Origin: Bifidobacterium moukalabense DSM 27321
Lineage (GTDB): Bacteria > Actinomycetota > Actinomycetes > Actinomycetales > Bifidobacteriaceae
Length of the DNA: 64,000 nucleotides
Assembly: GCF_000522505.1 (NCBI RefSeq)
Contig: NZ_AZMV01000002.1
Span: 310,177 to 374,176 of the forward strand
Direction of reading: 5' to 3'
This document shows, piece after piece, positions 32,924-41,260 of this stretch. Positions within the stretch are counted from its first letter, which is position 1. The number at the start of each line of letters is the position of its first letter. Under the pieces are notes generated by a model. The model saw only the letters and a program-made list of their open reading frames with translations. It did not search any database and was not told where the DNA came from. The position numbers and the translations under genes were made by a program.

Positions 32924-33643
32924 CTACCTGCGCGACCTGCGAATCAGCATGCCCGGCTGATAGATGACGATCGAGCGGCCTTCGCGCGCGATCCACCCGC
33001 GATTGGCGAAATCCATCAGCGCCTTGTTCACCGTTTCGCGTGAGGAACCGACCAGCTGGGCCATCTCCTCCTGCGTCAGATCATGCGGCACCTTCAGGCC
33101 GGCCTCCACCGGTTCGCCGAACCGCGATGCCAGATTCAGCAAGGTCTTCGCCAGCCGACCGGGCACATCCATGAACACCAAGTCGGAGATGCGCTCATTA
33201 TTGGCGCGCATGCGGTGCGCCAGCACCTGCAGCATGTCCACGGCCACGCGCGGATGCTCGTCAAGCCAGGCGAACAGCGCGTCATGCTCCAACCAGACCA
33301 CCCGCGTACCGTTCGTCATCGCCACCGCGGAGGCCGTACGCGGTCCGCCGTGAGGATCGAACACCGGAATCTCGCCCAGCAGCTCGCCGTATGCGTGAAT
33401 GCTCAACAGCTGCACACGCCTGTCGGAGGATTGCCGGATCAGTTTGACGCGCCCCTCCTCCAGCACGTACATGCGGTGGTCGGTGTCACCCTCGCGAAAG
33501 ATGAAATCGCCCTTGCCGTATTCCGCATGCTGCAGATGCGGCAACAGCTCCTCGGCCTCATCCTTGGACACCTGCTTGAACAGTGCGGTGTGCAGCAGCG
33601 TCGTGCTTTCGTCGTGGATTCCGTTCGGCGTGGCCACACCCAT
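32924..33643 (-). CDS. Crp/Fnr-family transcriptional regulator
   Basis: 239 residues. The cyclic-nucleotide-binding beta-roll (KGDFIFREGDTDHRMYVLEE, GELLGEIPVFD) joins a long helix to a C-terminal winged helix (DLTQEEMAQLVGSSRETVNK). The arrangement resembles actinobacterial GlxR/Crp. No Fnr-type Cys cluster, so it is not an iron-sulfur sensor. The start is set at ATG 33643, because GGAGG lies just upstream; an in-frame ATG at 33679 lacks one. The lipoate ligase gene ends upstream on the same strand. Confidence 0.9.
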   Translation of the reverse strand: MGVATPNGIHDESTTLLHTALFKQVSKDEAEELLPHLQHAEYGKGDFIFREGDTDHRMYVLEEGRVKLIRQSSDRRVQLLSIHAYGELLGEIPVFDPHGGPRTASAVAMTNGTRVVWLEHDALFAWLDEHPRVAVDMLQVLAHRMRANNERISDLVFMDVPGRLAKTLLNLASRFGEPVEAGLKVPHDLTQEEMAQLVGSSRETVNKALMDFANRGWIAREGRSIVIYQPGMLIRRSRR

Positions 33644-33684
33644 CGCACCTCCATCTTCAGTCGGATCGCCCTCGACCATTCGCG

Positions 33685-34761
33685 CTATATTGTAACGCGC
33701 CTGGCCGCGGCAGTCAGATGATCCACCACCGCCTCACGGCTCATGCCGGTCTGCGAGCGCATCGGATCGACGCGCTTTACCGCCGATTTCACGGCCTTAT
33801 CCGACATTTTCTCGCGTGACACATTCAACACGCGCATCATTTTCTCGCCGTCGATGTCGTAGGCGAGCGTCACGTGATGCAGTATCGCGCCGGGGCCTGC
33901 GCCTGCCGGTGGGAATCTGCGTTGCGCGGCCCCGCCGATCTTGCCGTGCTGCGATGCGATGTCGTTCAATCCGGTGAATCGCACGTCCAGGCCAAGTTCG
34001 CGCAGTGCCACGACAAGCCAATAGTCACACAGCCTATAGGAGCCTTCGACGCTCACGCCCTTGGCGAAATCCGTCGGCGCGTACAGCGAGTAGGTGATGG
34101 TGTTGCCCGGTTCGATGAACATCGCACCACCGCCGGTGCAGCGCCGTACCACCTGAATGCCTTCGGCCCGCGCAGCCTGTTCGTTGACCTCGTCCGGCAA
34201 CGACTGGAATTTGCCGATCACCACGGCCGGAGCGGCCCATTCCCAGATGCGCAGGGTCGCCTCACGTCTGCCGGCCGCCACGTCGCGGGCCCACTGTTGG
34301 TCCGTCTCCATCTGCTCCTGCGGGCCGCGCGGCACGTCATGCAGGATGACCGGCTTGAGATTGCGCCATCTGTCGGCGCATTCCTCCGCCGACAGTTCGC
34401 CGAATTCGCCGTCCGTCGGAATGTGGTGCGATGCCTGCGATGGTACGGTCCGCGTCTGATGCGGCGCCTGCGGTTCCCGTTGCCGCGGAACCTGACCGTC
34501 CTGCGCGACGGCCCTGTGAAAGGCCGTTTCGATTCCCTGCATGCTCATGCCGACCAGTGTGACATCCGGATATCGTTGCGGAATATCGACGATCGGCCGC
34601 CCTTCGAGCAATGCCCGCCCGATCTCCAGCAGCATCTCGCGGGAACGGGCCTCATTGCCGTCCATGAAGAAATCGCCGTCGATATGGCAGTACCCATCGC
34701 AAAGCCGGGCGGTAACCCCTACGAGTTTACCGCCCGGCTGCTTGTATATGCCTCTGCCCAT
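33685..34761 (-). CDS. lplA: lipoate-protein ligase A with N-terminal accessory domain
   Basis: 358 residues. The first ~70 residues (QPGGKLVGVTARL, HIDGDFFMDGNEARSREMLL) match the lipoate-ligase accessory domain that is C-terminal in E. coli LplA, so the domain order is swapped. The catalytic domain has RRCTGGGAMFIEPGNTITYS and the lipoyl-AMP lysine motif KIGGAAQRR. It adenylates lipoate and loads it on a carrier; gcvH at 40852 is the only candidate carrier in the window. The start at 34761 shares one base with the stop of the TM2 gene (TGATG), so translation is coupled; the longer frame to 34887 is rejected. Confidence 0.9.
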   Translation of the reverse strand: MGRGIYKQPGGKLVGVTARLCDGYCHIDGDFFMDGNEARSREMLLEIGRALLEGRPIVDIPQRYPDVTLVGMSMQGIETAFHRAVAQDGQVPRQREPQAPHQTRTVPSQASHHIPTDGEFGELSAEECADRWRNLKPVILHDVPRGPQEQMETDQQWARDVAAGRREATLRIWEWAAPAVVIGKFQSLPDEVNEQAARAEGIQVVRRCTGGGAMFIEPGNTITYSLYAPTDFAKGVSVEGSYRLCDYWLVVALRELGLDVRFTGLNDIASQHGKIGGAAQRRFPPAGAGPGAILHHVTLAYDIDGEKMMRVLNVSREKMSDKAVKSAVKRVDPMRSQTGMSREAVVDHLTAAARRVTI

Positions 34762-35480
34762 CAATCGCGCAGCTCTACGCCGCGGCCATCGCGATGCCAC
34801 GGGGAGCCGATGTCGGAGCATAGAATCAGGATGCCTTCGACAAGGCCCCAGATGCTGGACACTATCGGTCCGATGAGGACGATCCATCCGACCACCGTCA
34901 GCAACAGCTGAACAACGGCCTTGGTGGTGTTGCCGAGATAGAAGTTATGAACGCCGAGGCTGCCGAGGAAGATGCCGAGCAGACCGGCCACGAGCTTCTG
35001 GCGAGGCACGTATCCCGGAGGCAGCGGCTGGCCGTTCGGCTGATAGTACTGCTGGGCGTACGGGTTCGGCTGACCATAGTTGTACTGGCCGTAGTTCGGC
35101 TGGCCATAGCCCTGCTGCCCCTGCTGCGTGTAGGCGTTCTGCTGGGCGTACGGATCGTAGGCGGGCTGGTCGGCCTGTCCGGGCTGCGCATAGTAGGAGC
35201 CATTCTGCCCATAGGCCTGGCCGGCCTGCTGATCATAGGCGCCGTACGCATTGTACGTTCCGTCCGCGGTCTGGCCGTAGTTCGGCTGTGCGGGAGCCTG
35301 CTGGCCGTAGGAGCCGTAGTCGGCGGCCGGCTGGGTGTTCGCGGTCTGGCTTTGGTCGGCGGCCGGCTGTTCAGCTCCGTACTGGCTGTAGTTCGTCGGT
35401 GAACCGTTTGCCTGAGTCGAACCGTCGGCCGAAGCGGGGTTGTTGATCTGGTCGTTGGTGAAATCGTTATTGTCGCTCAT
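34761..35480 (-). CDS. TM2-domain membrane protein with Gln/Tyr/Gly-rich N-terminus
   Basis: 239 residues. The first ~155 are disordered and built from imperfect units such as YGQPNYGQYNYGQPN, rich in Gln, Tyr, Ala and Gly. The C-terminus is a TM2 domain, with two helices around LLGIFLGSLGVHNFYLGNTTKA and LLLTVVGWIVLIGPIVSSIW. TM2 proteins have no agreed function. No Shine-Dalgarno; GATACT lies 8 nt before the ATG, so the mRNA may be almost leaderless. It is the first gene of a pair with lplA. Confidence 0.85.
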   Translation of the reverse strand: MSDNNDFTNDQINNPASADGSTQANGSPTNYSQYGAEQPAADQSQTANTQPAADYGSYGQQAPAQPNYGQTADGTYNAYGAYDQQAGQAYGQNGSYYAQPGQADQPAYDPYAQQNAYTQQGQQGYGQPNYGQYNYGQPNPYAQQYYQPNGQPLPPGYVPRQKLVAGLLGIFLGSLGVHNFYLGNTTKAVVQLLLTVVGWIVLIGPIVSSIWGLVEGILILCSDIGSPWHRDGRGVELRD

Positions 35481-35552
35481 AACTCAACAGTATCGCATAA
35501 GTCGTACGATTACCTCAATGATTTCCCCGAGATATCCCTGAATCTCCCCCCT

Positions 35553-35596
35553 GAAAAATGTTCCCTCCGACGGACTGGGCCGCCAGGGGGAACATT
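35553..35596 (-). terminator. terminator after leuB
   Basis: On the minus strand AATGTTCCC (complement arm 35588-35596) pairs with GGGAACATT (35557-35565), followed by TTT. It lies 22 bp past the leuB stop. Confidence 0.75.
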
Positions 35597-35617
35597 CGCT
35601 ATCGGCGGACCTGCGGA

Positions 35618-36658
35618 CTACATGCGTGCCAGGATGTCACGTCCGACCTCATCGGTGGAACGCGCGGTGGAGCCCAGCTCCTCGATATCCGCCTCGACGG
35701 CGGCATCGATGCTCGCGGCGGTATCGTCGAAGCCAAGGTGGTGCAGCAGCATGGCGGCCGATAGAATCGCAGCGGTCGGATTGGCTTTGTTCTGGCCGGC
35801 GATGTCCGGAGCGGAACCGTGGATCGGCTCGAACATCGACGGGTACTCGTCGGAGGCGTTGATGCAGCCGGAGGCGGAGTAGCCCACACCGCCGACCACG
35901 GCACCGGCCTCGTCGGTGATGATGTCGCCGAACAGATTGTCGGTCAGGATCACGTCGAAGCGGGACGGATCCGACACCATGAAGATGGTGGTCGCGTCGA
36001 TGTGCAGGTAATCGTGGCTGACTTCCGGATACTCCTCGGCCACCTTGTCGACGATGCGCTGCCACATGTCGCCCGCGTTGACGAGCACGTTCTTCTTGTG
36101 CACGAGCGTCACATGCTTCTTGCGCTTCATGGCCAGCCGGAAAGCGTAACGCACCACGCGCTCGACACCGTAGGCGGTGTTGATGGACACCTCGGTGGCC
36201 ACTTCGTTCGGGGTGCCGCGGCGAACCGCTCCGCCGGCGCCGCAGTACAGGCCTTCGGTGCCTTCGCGCACCACCACGAAGTCGATGTCGCCGGGATCGG
36301 CGAGCGGCGAGGTCACACCCCTGTACAGCTTGGACGGTCGCAGATTCACGTACTGATCAAGATCGAAGCGGAGTTTCAGGAGCAGGCCGCGTTCCAGAAT
36401 GCCGGCCTTGATGCGCGGATCGCCGACGGCACCCAGCAGAATCGCATCGGTCTGCTTGATGCGATCCTCTTCCTCTTCCGGAAGGATCGCGCCGTCACGC
36501 AGGTAGCGTTCCGCACCCAGATCGAAGTGCTCATACTCGAATTCGGCGACGCCTTCGGCCGCCTTCTCCAGAGCCTTCTGGGCCCATGGGGTCACTTCCT
36601 TGCCAATGCCATCGCCCGGGATGACGGCGATGGTGTACTTCTTCGTTGTTTCACTCAT
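35618..36658 (-). CDS. leuB: 3-isopropylmalate dehydrogenase
   Basis: 346 residues. It oxidatively decarboxylates 3-isopropylmalate in leucine synthesis, using NAD+. Motifs: AVIPGDGIGKEV, the substrate-binding RGLLLKLRFDLDQYVNLRP, TDNLFGDIITDEA (metal-binding Asp) and EPIHGSAPDIAGQNKANP for the cofactor. The sequence resembles the actinobacterial short LeuB group. No other leu gene is adjacent. No Shine-Dalgarno; TAGAGT sits 8 nt before the ATG. Confidence 0.95.
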   Translation of the reverse strand: MSETTKKYTIAVIPGDGIGKEVTPWAQKALEKAAEGVAEFEYEHFDLGAERYLRDGAILPEEEEDRIKQTDAILLGAVGDPRIKAGILERGLLLKLRFDLDQYVNLRPSKLYRGVTSPLADPGDIDFVVVREGTEGLYCGAGGAVRRGTPNEVATEVSINTAYGVERVVRYAFRLAMKRKKHVTLVHKKNVLVNAGDMWQRIVDKVAEEYPEVSHDYLHIDATTIFMVSDPSRFDVILTDNLFGDIITDEAGAVVGGVGYSASGCINASDEYPSMFEPIHGSAPDIAGQNKANPTAAILSAAMLLHHLGFDDTAASIDAAVEADIEELGSTARSTDEVGRDILARM

Positions 36659-36773
36659 AGCACGCGACTCTACTCAGCGATTCATTCTTCGAGCCAAAGC
36701 CGCTCAGCAAGTGGACACCCCATCCGTCACGGGGCGAATCCTGGTGCCGATCCGAGTGCGGGCTGGCCTGCGA

Positions 36774-39335
36774 TCAGCTGGTGATCCCCATCACGCTCAG
36801 GCACCAGGCGTTCTCGTACGAGACCTCCTCCCACTGCTTGTAGCGCCCGGAGGTGCCGCCATGACCGGCCTCCACCTCGATTCTCGCCACGGCGTCCACG
36901 CCGGCATGCTGCAGACGGGCGAGCCATTTCATCGGCTCCACGTACAGCACGCGCGTATCGTTCATCGACGTGGTGATGAAGATCTTCGGGAACACCGCCA
37001 CGCGCACGTCGTCCGCGGACTCCGGCGCATTCTCATACGGCGTATACCCCTTCATGTACCGGTACACATCCGCATTGTGCAGCGGATCGCCCCACTCATC
37101 CCATTCGGTGACGGTCAACGGCAGCGACGGATCAAGAATCGATGTCAGCGCATCCACGAACGGCACGTCCGCCTCTATGCCCGCATAGCATTCCGGCGCC
37201 ATATTGGCCACTGCGCCCATCAGCAGGCCGCCGGCCGATCCGCCGTTCGCCACGGTACGCGCCGGCGAAGCCAGGCCCGCCCGTTGCAAAGCCTGCGTGG
37301 CATCCACGAAATCCTCGAAGGAATGCTTCTTGTTGAGCAGATGCCCCTGCTCGTACCAGGCGCGCCCCATTTCGCCACCGCCGCGGATATGCGGCACGAC
37401 ATACAGCACGCCCCTGTCAAGCATGCTGATGCGCGACACCGCAAAGCCCGGATCGGAGCTGATCTCGTACGCACCATAGCTGGTGATGAACATGGCCGAA
37501 TCGCAGGTCGGCACGTCGCGCCTCCACACGAGCGATACCGGAATGCGTTCGCCGTCACGTGCGGTGATCCATACGCGGCGCTCCATATAGTCCCGCGGAT
37601 CGAAACCGCCCAACACGGTGGCGCGTTTCAGAAGCCGGTCCTCGCCGGTGGCGGGGTCGATATCGTGCAGTTCGCCCGGCCTCGTATAGCTGGAGAAGGA
37701 GTAGCGCACGCGCGGCGCATCGTACGAAGGGTTGCCGCCCACACCGATCGAATACAGCCTGCGGGTCTCCCCCGGCATGTCATCGGCCGTCGCGCCGTCG
37801 GAAGACGTCATGGCCTTGCGTGAGATGCCGTGCACTGCGGACCCCTCGCCCTGCGCCGCCTGCAGAACATCGGCATGCCCGTGCAGATTGCGTGCATGGG
37901 GGCCAGCGGTATCGTCGGCATCCATGATGTCGGTGCCATAATCCCGGTCCAGCGCGGCCCATACTTCGGCACGCTCCTCGTTGACCTCATCCACGGATTC
38001 GTCCACATCCCAATCGTCTTCGAGCGCATGCGGCACGAGCTCGGTGAAGCGCCACGGCCGACCGGCCAGAAAATCCTCGGCAGCGGCGGTCTTGGTCATC
38101 ACGGCCACATGCGGCAGACTTTCCGCGCGGTATTGCAGCGCCACAAAATGCCGATGGATCGCGATGCCTTCAATGCCGAGGCCATGCGCACCCTGCAGGA
38201 TGGCGGGGTTGCACGGGTTCGAATATGCGGTGCCGATCGGCCGTGCGGAGGCTCCCGGTTCGACGTCGTCGCCACGCTCGCAGCCGTACGGCGATCCGAC
38301 GGCCACGCACACGCCCTCGCCCAGGCGATAGGGCGGTTCATGCGAACGCATGTCGATCACGTCGATCTCGAAATTCGGATTCAACGCATTGTGGTACACC
38401 ACGGCAAGCGGAATGTCCTCGCCATGCTCGCCGGCTCCCTCGAAGCATGCGAAGCTCACGTCGTATTCCACATCGGCTTCACGCGGAATGAACGCCCGGA
38501 ATTCGCCTTCGGGCGTATCGGTGGGCAGCAGCAGCACTTCCGTGGTGGTCTTGGAGCCGGTGCCGATCACGATGTTGCGTTCGTCGAATGACAGCCCGAT
38601 GCCCACCCAGAAGCGCTCATCGGCCTCGCGGAACACTTCCACATCGTCGGCGACCGGCGTTCCCACATGGTGACGCATAATCGCGCACGGGCGCCATGCG
38701 TCGTCAAGCAGGGTGTAGAAGACCCATTGCGCATCCGGCGTGAAGCATGCCCCGGCGATCCCTTCGAACACCTCCGGCAGCTCCTCTCCGGTTTCAAGAT
38801 CGCGTATGCGGAAATCGTAGCGTTCGTCTCCACGGGTATCGACACCGTAAAGCAGCCAACGGCCGTCCTTGGAAATATCCATGCCGCCGATCCGGAAAAA
38901 ATCGTGACCCTTCGCCTCGACGTTGGTATCGAACACGATTTGTTCGCCGTCGATCGGCACACCGGCCTCAATGTGCGGCGGATCCCAATCGTCGTCGCCT
39001 CGGATAGGCAGACGGCATTGCACACCATATTGTTCGCCCTGCTTGGTGCGTGTGAAATACCAGTAGCCGTCCATGCGCGTCGGCACCGACATGTCGGTCT
39101 CCTGCACATGCGACTTGAATTCCTCGAACAGCGTGGTGCGCAACGTTTTCAACGGTTCCATGCGCATTGCGCAATACCGGTTCTGTGCGGCCACATATTC
39201 CCGTACTTCCGCAGAATCCTTGTCGCGTAGCCACTCGTAGTCGTCAACGAACGTATCACCATGGAACACGCGCTCCTGCGGCACTCGCTTGGCCACCGGC
39301 GCACCGGCGTCAACGCCGTTTTCAAATTCAGTCAT
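36774..39335 (-). CDS. S9 family oligopeptidase (oligopeptidase B-like), enlarged
   Basis: 853 residues, against roughly 700 for typical oligopeptidase B. An N-terminal beta-propeller is followed by an alpha/beta-hydrolase domain with nucleophile GGSAGG, acid NDTRVLYVEPMKW and catalytic His in EAGHGGTSGRY. It cleaves short peptides in the cytoplasm, since no signal peptide is seen. The extra length lies mainly in an acidic insertion inside the propeller (DDWDVDESVDEVNEERAEVW to about ATADDMPGETRR). The start is ATG at 39335, with TATAAT exactly 7 nt upstream (complement of 39343-39348), a strong leaderless signal; codons to 39428 are rejected. Confidence 0.92.
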   Translation of the reverse strand: MTEFENGVDAGAPVAKRVPQERVFHGDTFVDDYEWLRDKDSAEVREYVAAQNRYCAMRMEPLKTLRTTLFEEFKSHVQETDMSVPTRMDGYWYFTRTKQGEQYGVQCRLPIRGDDDWDPPHIEAGVPIDGEQIVFDTNVEAKGHDFFRIGGMDISKDGRWLLYGVDTRGDERYDFRIRDLETGEELPEVFEGIAGACFTPDAQWVFYTLLDDAWRPCAIMRHHVGTPVADDVEVFREADERFWVGIGLSFDERNIVIGTGSKTTTEVLLLPTDTPEGEFRAFIPREADVEYDVSFACFEGAGEHGEDIPLAVVYHNALNPNFEIDVIDMRSHEPPYRLGEGVCVAVGSPYGCERGDDVEPGASARPIGTAYSNPCNPAILQGAHGLGIEGIAIHRHFVALQYRAESLPHVAVMTKTAAAEDFLAGRPWRFTELVPHALEDDWDVDESVDEVNEERAEVWAALDRDYGTDIMDADDTAGPHARNLHGHADVLQAAQGEGSAVHGISRKAMTSSDGATADDMPGETRRLYSIGVGGNPSYDAPRVRYSFSSYTRPGELHDIDPATGEDRLLKRATVLGGFDPRDYMERRVWITARDGERIPVSLVWRRDVPTCDSAMFITSYGAYEISSDPGFAVSRISMLDRGVLYVVPHIRGGGEMGRAWYEQGHLLNKKHSFEDFVDATQALQRAGLASPARTVANGGSAGGLLMGAVANMAPECYAGIEADVPFVDALTSILDPSLPLTVTEWDEWGDPLHNADVYRYMKGYTPYENAPESADDVRVAVFPKIFITTSMNDTRVLYVEPMKWLARLQHAGVDAVARIEVEAGHGGTSGRYKQWEEVSYENAWCLSVMGITS

Positions 39336-39501
39336 GAACGCGATTATACCGTTCCGCAGCCACGGCACAGACCGTAGACCGCATGGCACAGGCCGTGGGC
39401 CGACCGCAGCCACACCCACCCTCTTCACCCCGATCCTCTCTCACCCAAACCACCGACACTCACGGCCCCTCAATGTCGGCAGATTGGGAGGGAAGGGAAG
39501 C

Positions 39502-40737
39502 CTACTGGTCGAGCTGCTGCTTCAGGTATGGCATCATGGTTTTCATCAGATTGGACCCGGTGGTGCCGGCGAAGATGGGCACGTCGGTGACCGGCATCGG
39601 CTGCGTGGCCGCAAACCCCGCCACGGTGCCCAAGCCTCCCGCGGATTCGCGCGGCGAAAGCTGCCTGATGCCTACCGCAAGCACGCGTCCCGGGTACCGC
39701 TTGGCGATGGTCGCGTACGTGGTCGGGTCCTTCTGGCCGTCATCGCCGATGAGAATGAACTTCATATCGGGGAAATCGGCCATCAGTTGTTCCGCATACT
39801 CAAGCTTGTGCTGTACGCCGGAAGGAATGAAGGTCTTCGGCCGCGGGTCGAGATCGCGCAGCAACAGCGGTCCCTCCGGGAATCCGTGGTAGGTGATGAA
39901 ATGCCGGATCGAGCTTTCCACATTCCATGGCGACGTCGACAGGTAGAAGAACGGCGCATCCGGGAACATGTCGGCGATGCGGTTGAACAGCAGGTTCATG
40001 CCCGGCACCGGCACTTTTTTCTTGGGATCGAGCAGCAGCAGATTGTAGGCCGCCTTCATCAGGCTCGGCGCCTGCGTGACCATGATGGTGTCGTCGACGT
40101 CGGAGATCACGCCGACCTTCGTGCCGCTCGGTATCGTGAAAAGACTTGCGGTGACCGGCTTGCGGCTGCGCACCCGGTACGACACGTTGTGGATGCCCGG
40201 TTCCAGCGAATGTTCGGCGACCAGATCAAGGTAGCCTGCGGAGTCGGATGCCGCGAATTCGCTGGAGACGTCACGGGACCTGTCGACCTGGTCGTACACT
40301 TCGGAGATGCCTACCTGCACCGTTTCCAACGGCACGTCGTCGATGGCGATGCGCACTTTCGTATGCGGCGACGGAATGGTGAGCATACCGCGGATACCGC
40401 GGGTCAATCGTCCGGCCTGACGTTTGAACGGGCCGAAAACGGTACGGCAGATCAGTCGCGAATAGTGTTCGGTTCCGTAGCCGACATACGGTTCGACGCG
40501 CGGGTACCAGTTGAGGCGTCGCACCAATGCGGTGGAAAAGCGCAGCCAGATGCCGAAGCCATGCGTGATGGCACGGCGGCAGAACCGAATCAGTGGCGGC
40601 TTGATTTCGATGCGTTCATGCCGTGAGGCGGCATCGAAGGTGGTGACGACCTTGCGTGCGGGAATCGGCACGGTGGGCATGTCATCACTATCGTCCGCAT
40701 CGATCTGACGCTGTGGCAGTGGCTGTGGCTCGTTCAT
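39502..40737 (-). CDS. APP1-type phosphatase domain protein (HAD-like phosphatidate phosphatase family)
   Basis: 411 residues. The C-terminal half is an APP1 catalytic domain with the DxDxT motif in SDVDDTIMVT, then YLSTSPWNVESSIRHFI and LIGDDGQKDP. Yeast App1 dephosphorylates phosphatidate; the bacterial substrate is not established. The N-terminal half (about 90-220) is a beta-rich region. The start is ATG at 40737, with TATAGT (complement of 40744-40749) 6 nt upstream and no Shine-Dalgarno; the in-frame codons up to 40767 lie across the promoter. Confidence 0.86.
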   Translation of the reverse strand: MNEPQPLPQRQIDADDSDDMPTVPIPARKVVTTFDAASRHERIEIKPPLIRFCRRAITHGFGIWLRFSTALVRRLNWYPRVEPYVGYGTEHYSRLICRTVFGPFKRQAGRLTRGIRGMLTIPSPHTKVRIAIDDVPLETVQVGISEVYDQVDRSRDVSSEFAASDSAGYLDLVAEHSLEPGIHNVSYRVRSRKPVTASLFTIPSGTKVGVISDVDDTIMVTQAPSLMKAAYNLLLLDPKKKVPVPGMNLLFNRIADMFPDAPFFYLSTSPWNVESSIRHFITYHGFPEGPLLLRDLDPRPKTFIPSGVQHKLEYAEQLMADFPDMKFILIGDDGQKDPTTYATIAKRYPGRVLAVGIRQLSPRESAGGLGTVAGFAATQPMPVTDVPIFAGTTGSNLMKTMMPYLKQQLDQ

Positions 40738-40851
40738 ATCCCCACTATAAAAGGCTCGGGAGAACAAACCATTACCCTAACGCGAAAATCAGGGAACTTT
40801 CAGGGTACTTTAAGCCTGGCGCATCGGCAAAAAACGACGGCCGACGCTCAA

Positions 40852-41256
40852 CTATTCGGTAACGATTTTCGCGTATTCCTCGGGGCCGAGCAGATCCGGT
40901 TCGTCATCCTCGAGTTCGATCTTGAAGATCCAGCCTTCGCCGTACGGATCATTCGTGATGATGCTCGGATCATCCGATGCCTCGGTGTTCACGTAACGGA
41001 TCGTTCCCGCCACCGGGCATACCAGAGGGGTCACGGCCTTGGCGGATTCCAGCTCCGCCACTTCATCGCCCGCTTCGACCTGAACGCCTACCTCCGGCAG
41101 ATCCACATACACGAGCTCACCGAACTGTTCGGTGGCGTATTCGGTGATGCCCGCCATGGCCGGTTCGACGGAGGCATCGATCCATACGTGCTCTTCGGAG
41201 TATTCGAGGTGTGCAGGCACTTCGAGGTTCAGCTTGTTGTCGTTATCTTCGCTCAT
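40852..41256 (-). CDS. gcvH: glycine cleavage system H protein (lipoyl carrier)
   Basis: 134 residues. The lipoyl fold is clear: EYSEEHVWID, GITEYATEQFGELVYVDLPE and the lipoylation lysine in ELESAKAVTPLVCPVAG. No gcvP, gcvT or lpd is nearby, so it looks orphaned from the glycine cleavage complex. It starts four bases after the stop of the L,D-transpeptidase gene and may be translationally coupled to it. The start at 41256 is preferred over GTG at 41274, which overlaps that gene. Lipoylation could be done by the lplA product at 33685. Confidence 0.93.
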   Translation of the reverse strand: MSEDNDNKLNLEVPAHLEYSEEHVWIDASVEPAMAGITEYATEQFGELVYVDLPEVGVQVEAGDEVAELESAKAVTPLVCPVAGTIRYVNTEASDDPSIITNDPYGEGWIFKIELEDDEPDLLGPEEYAKIVTE

Positions 41257-41260
41257 GTGC

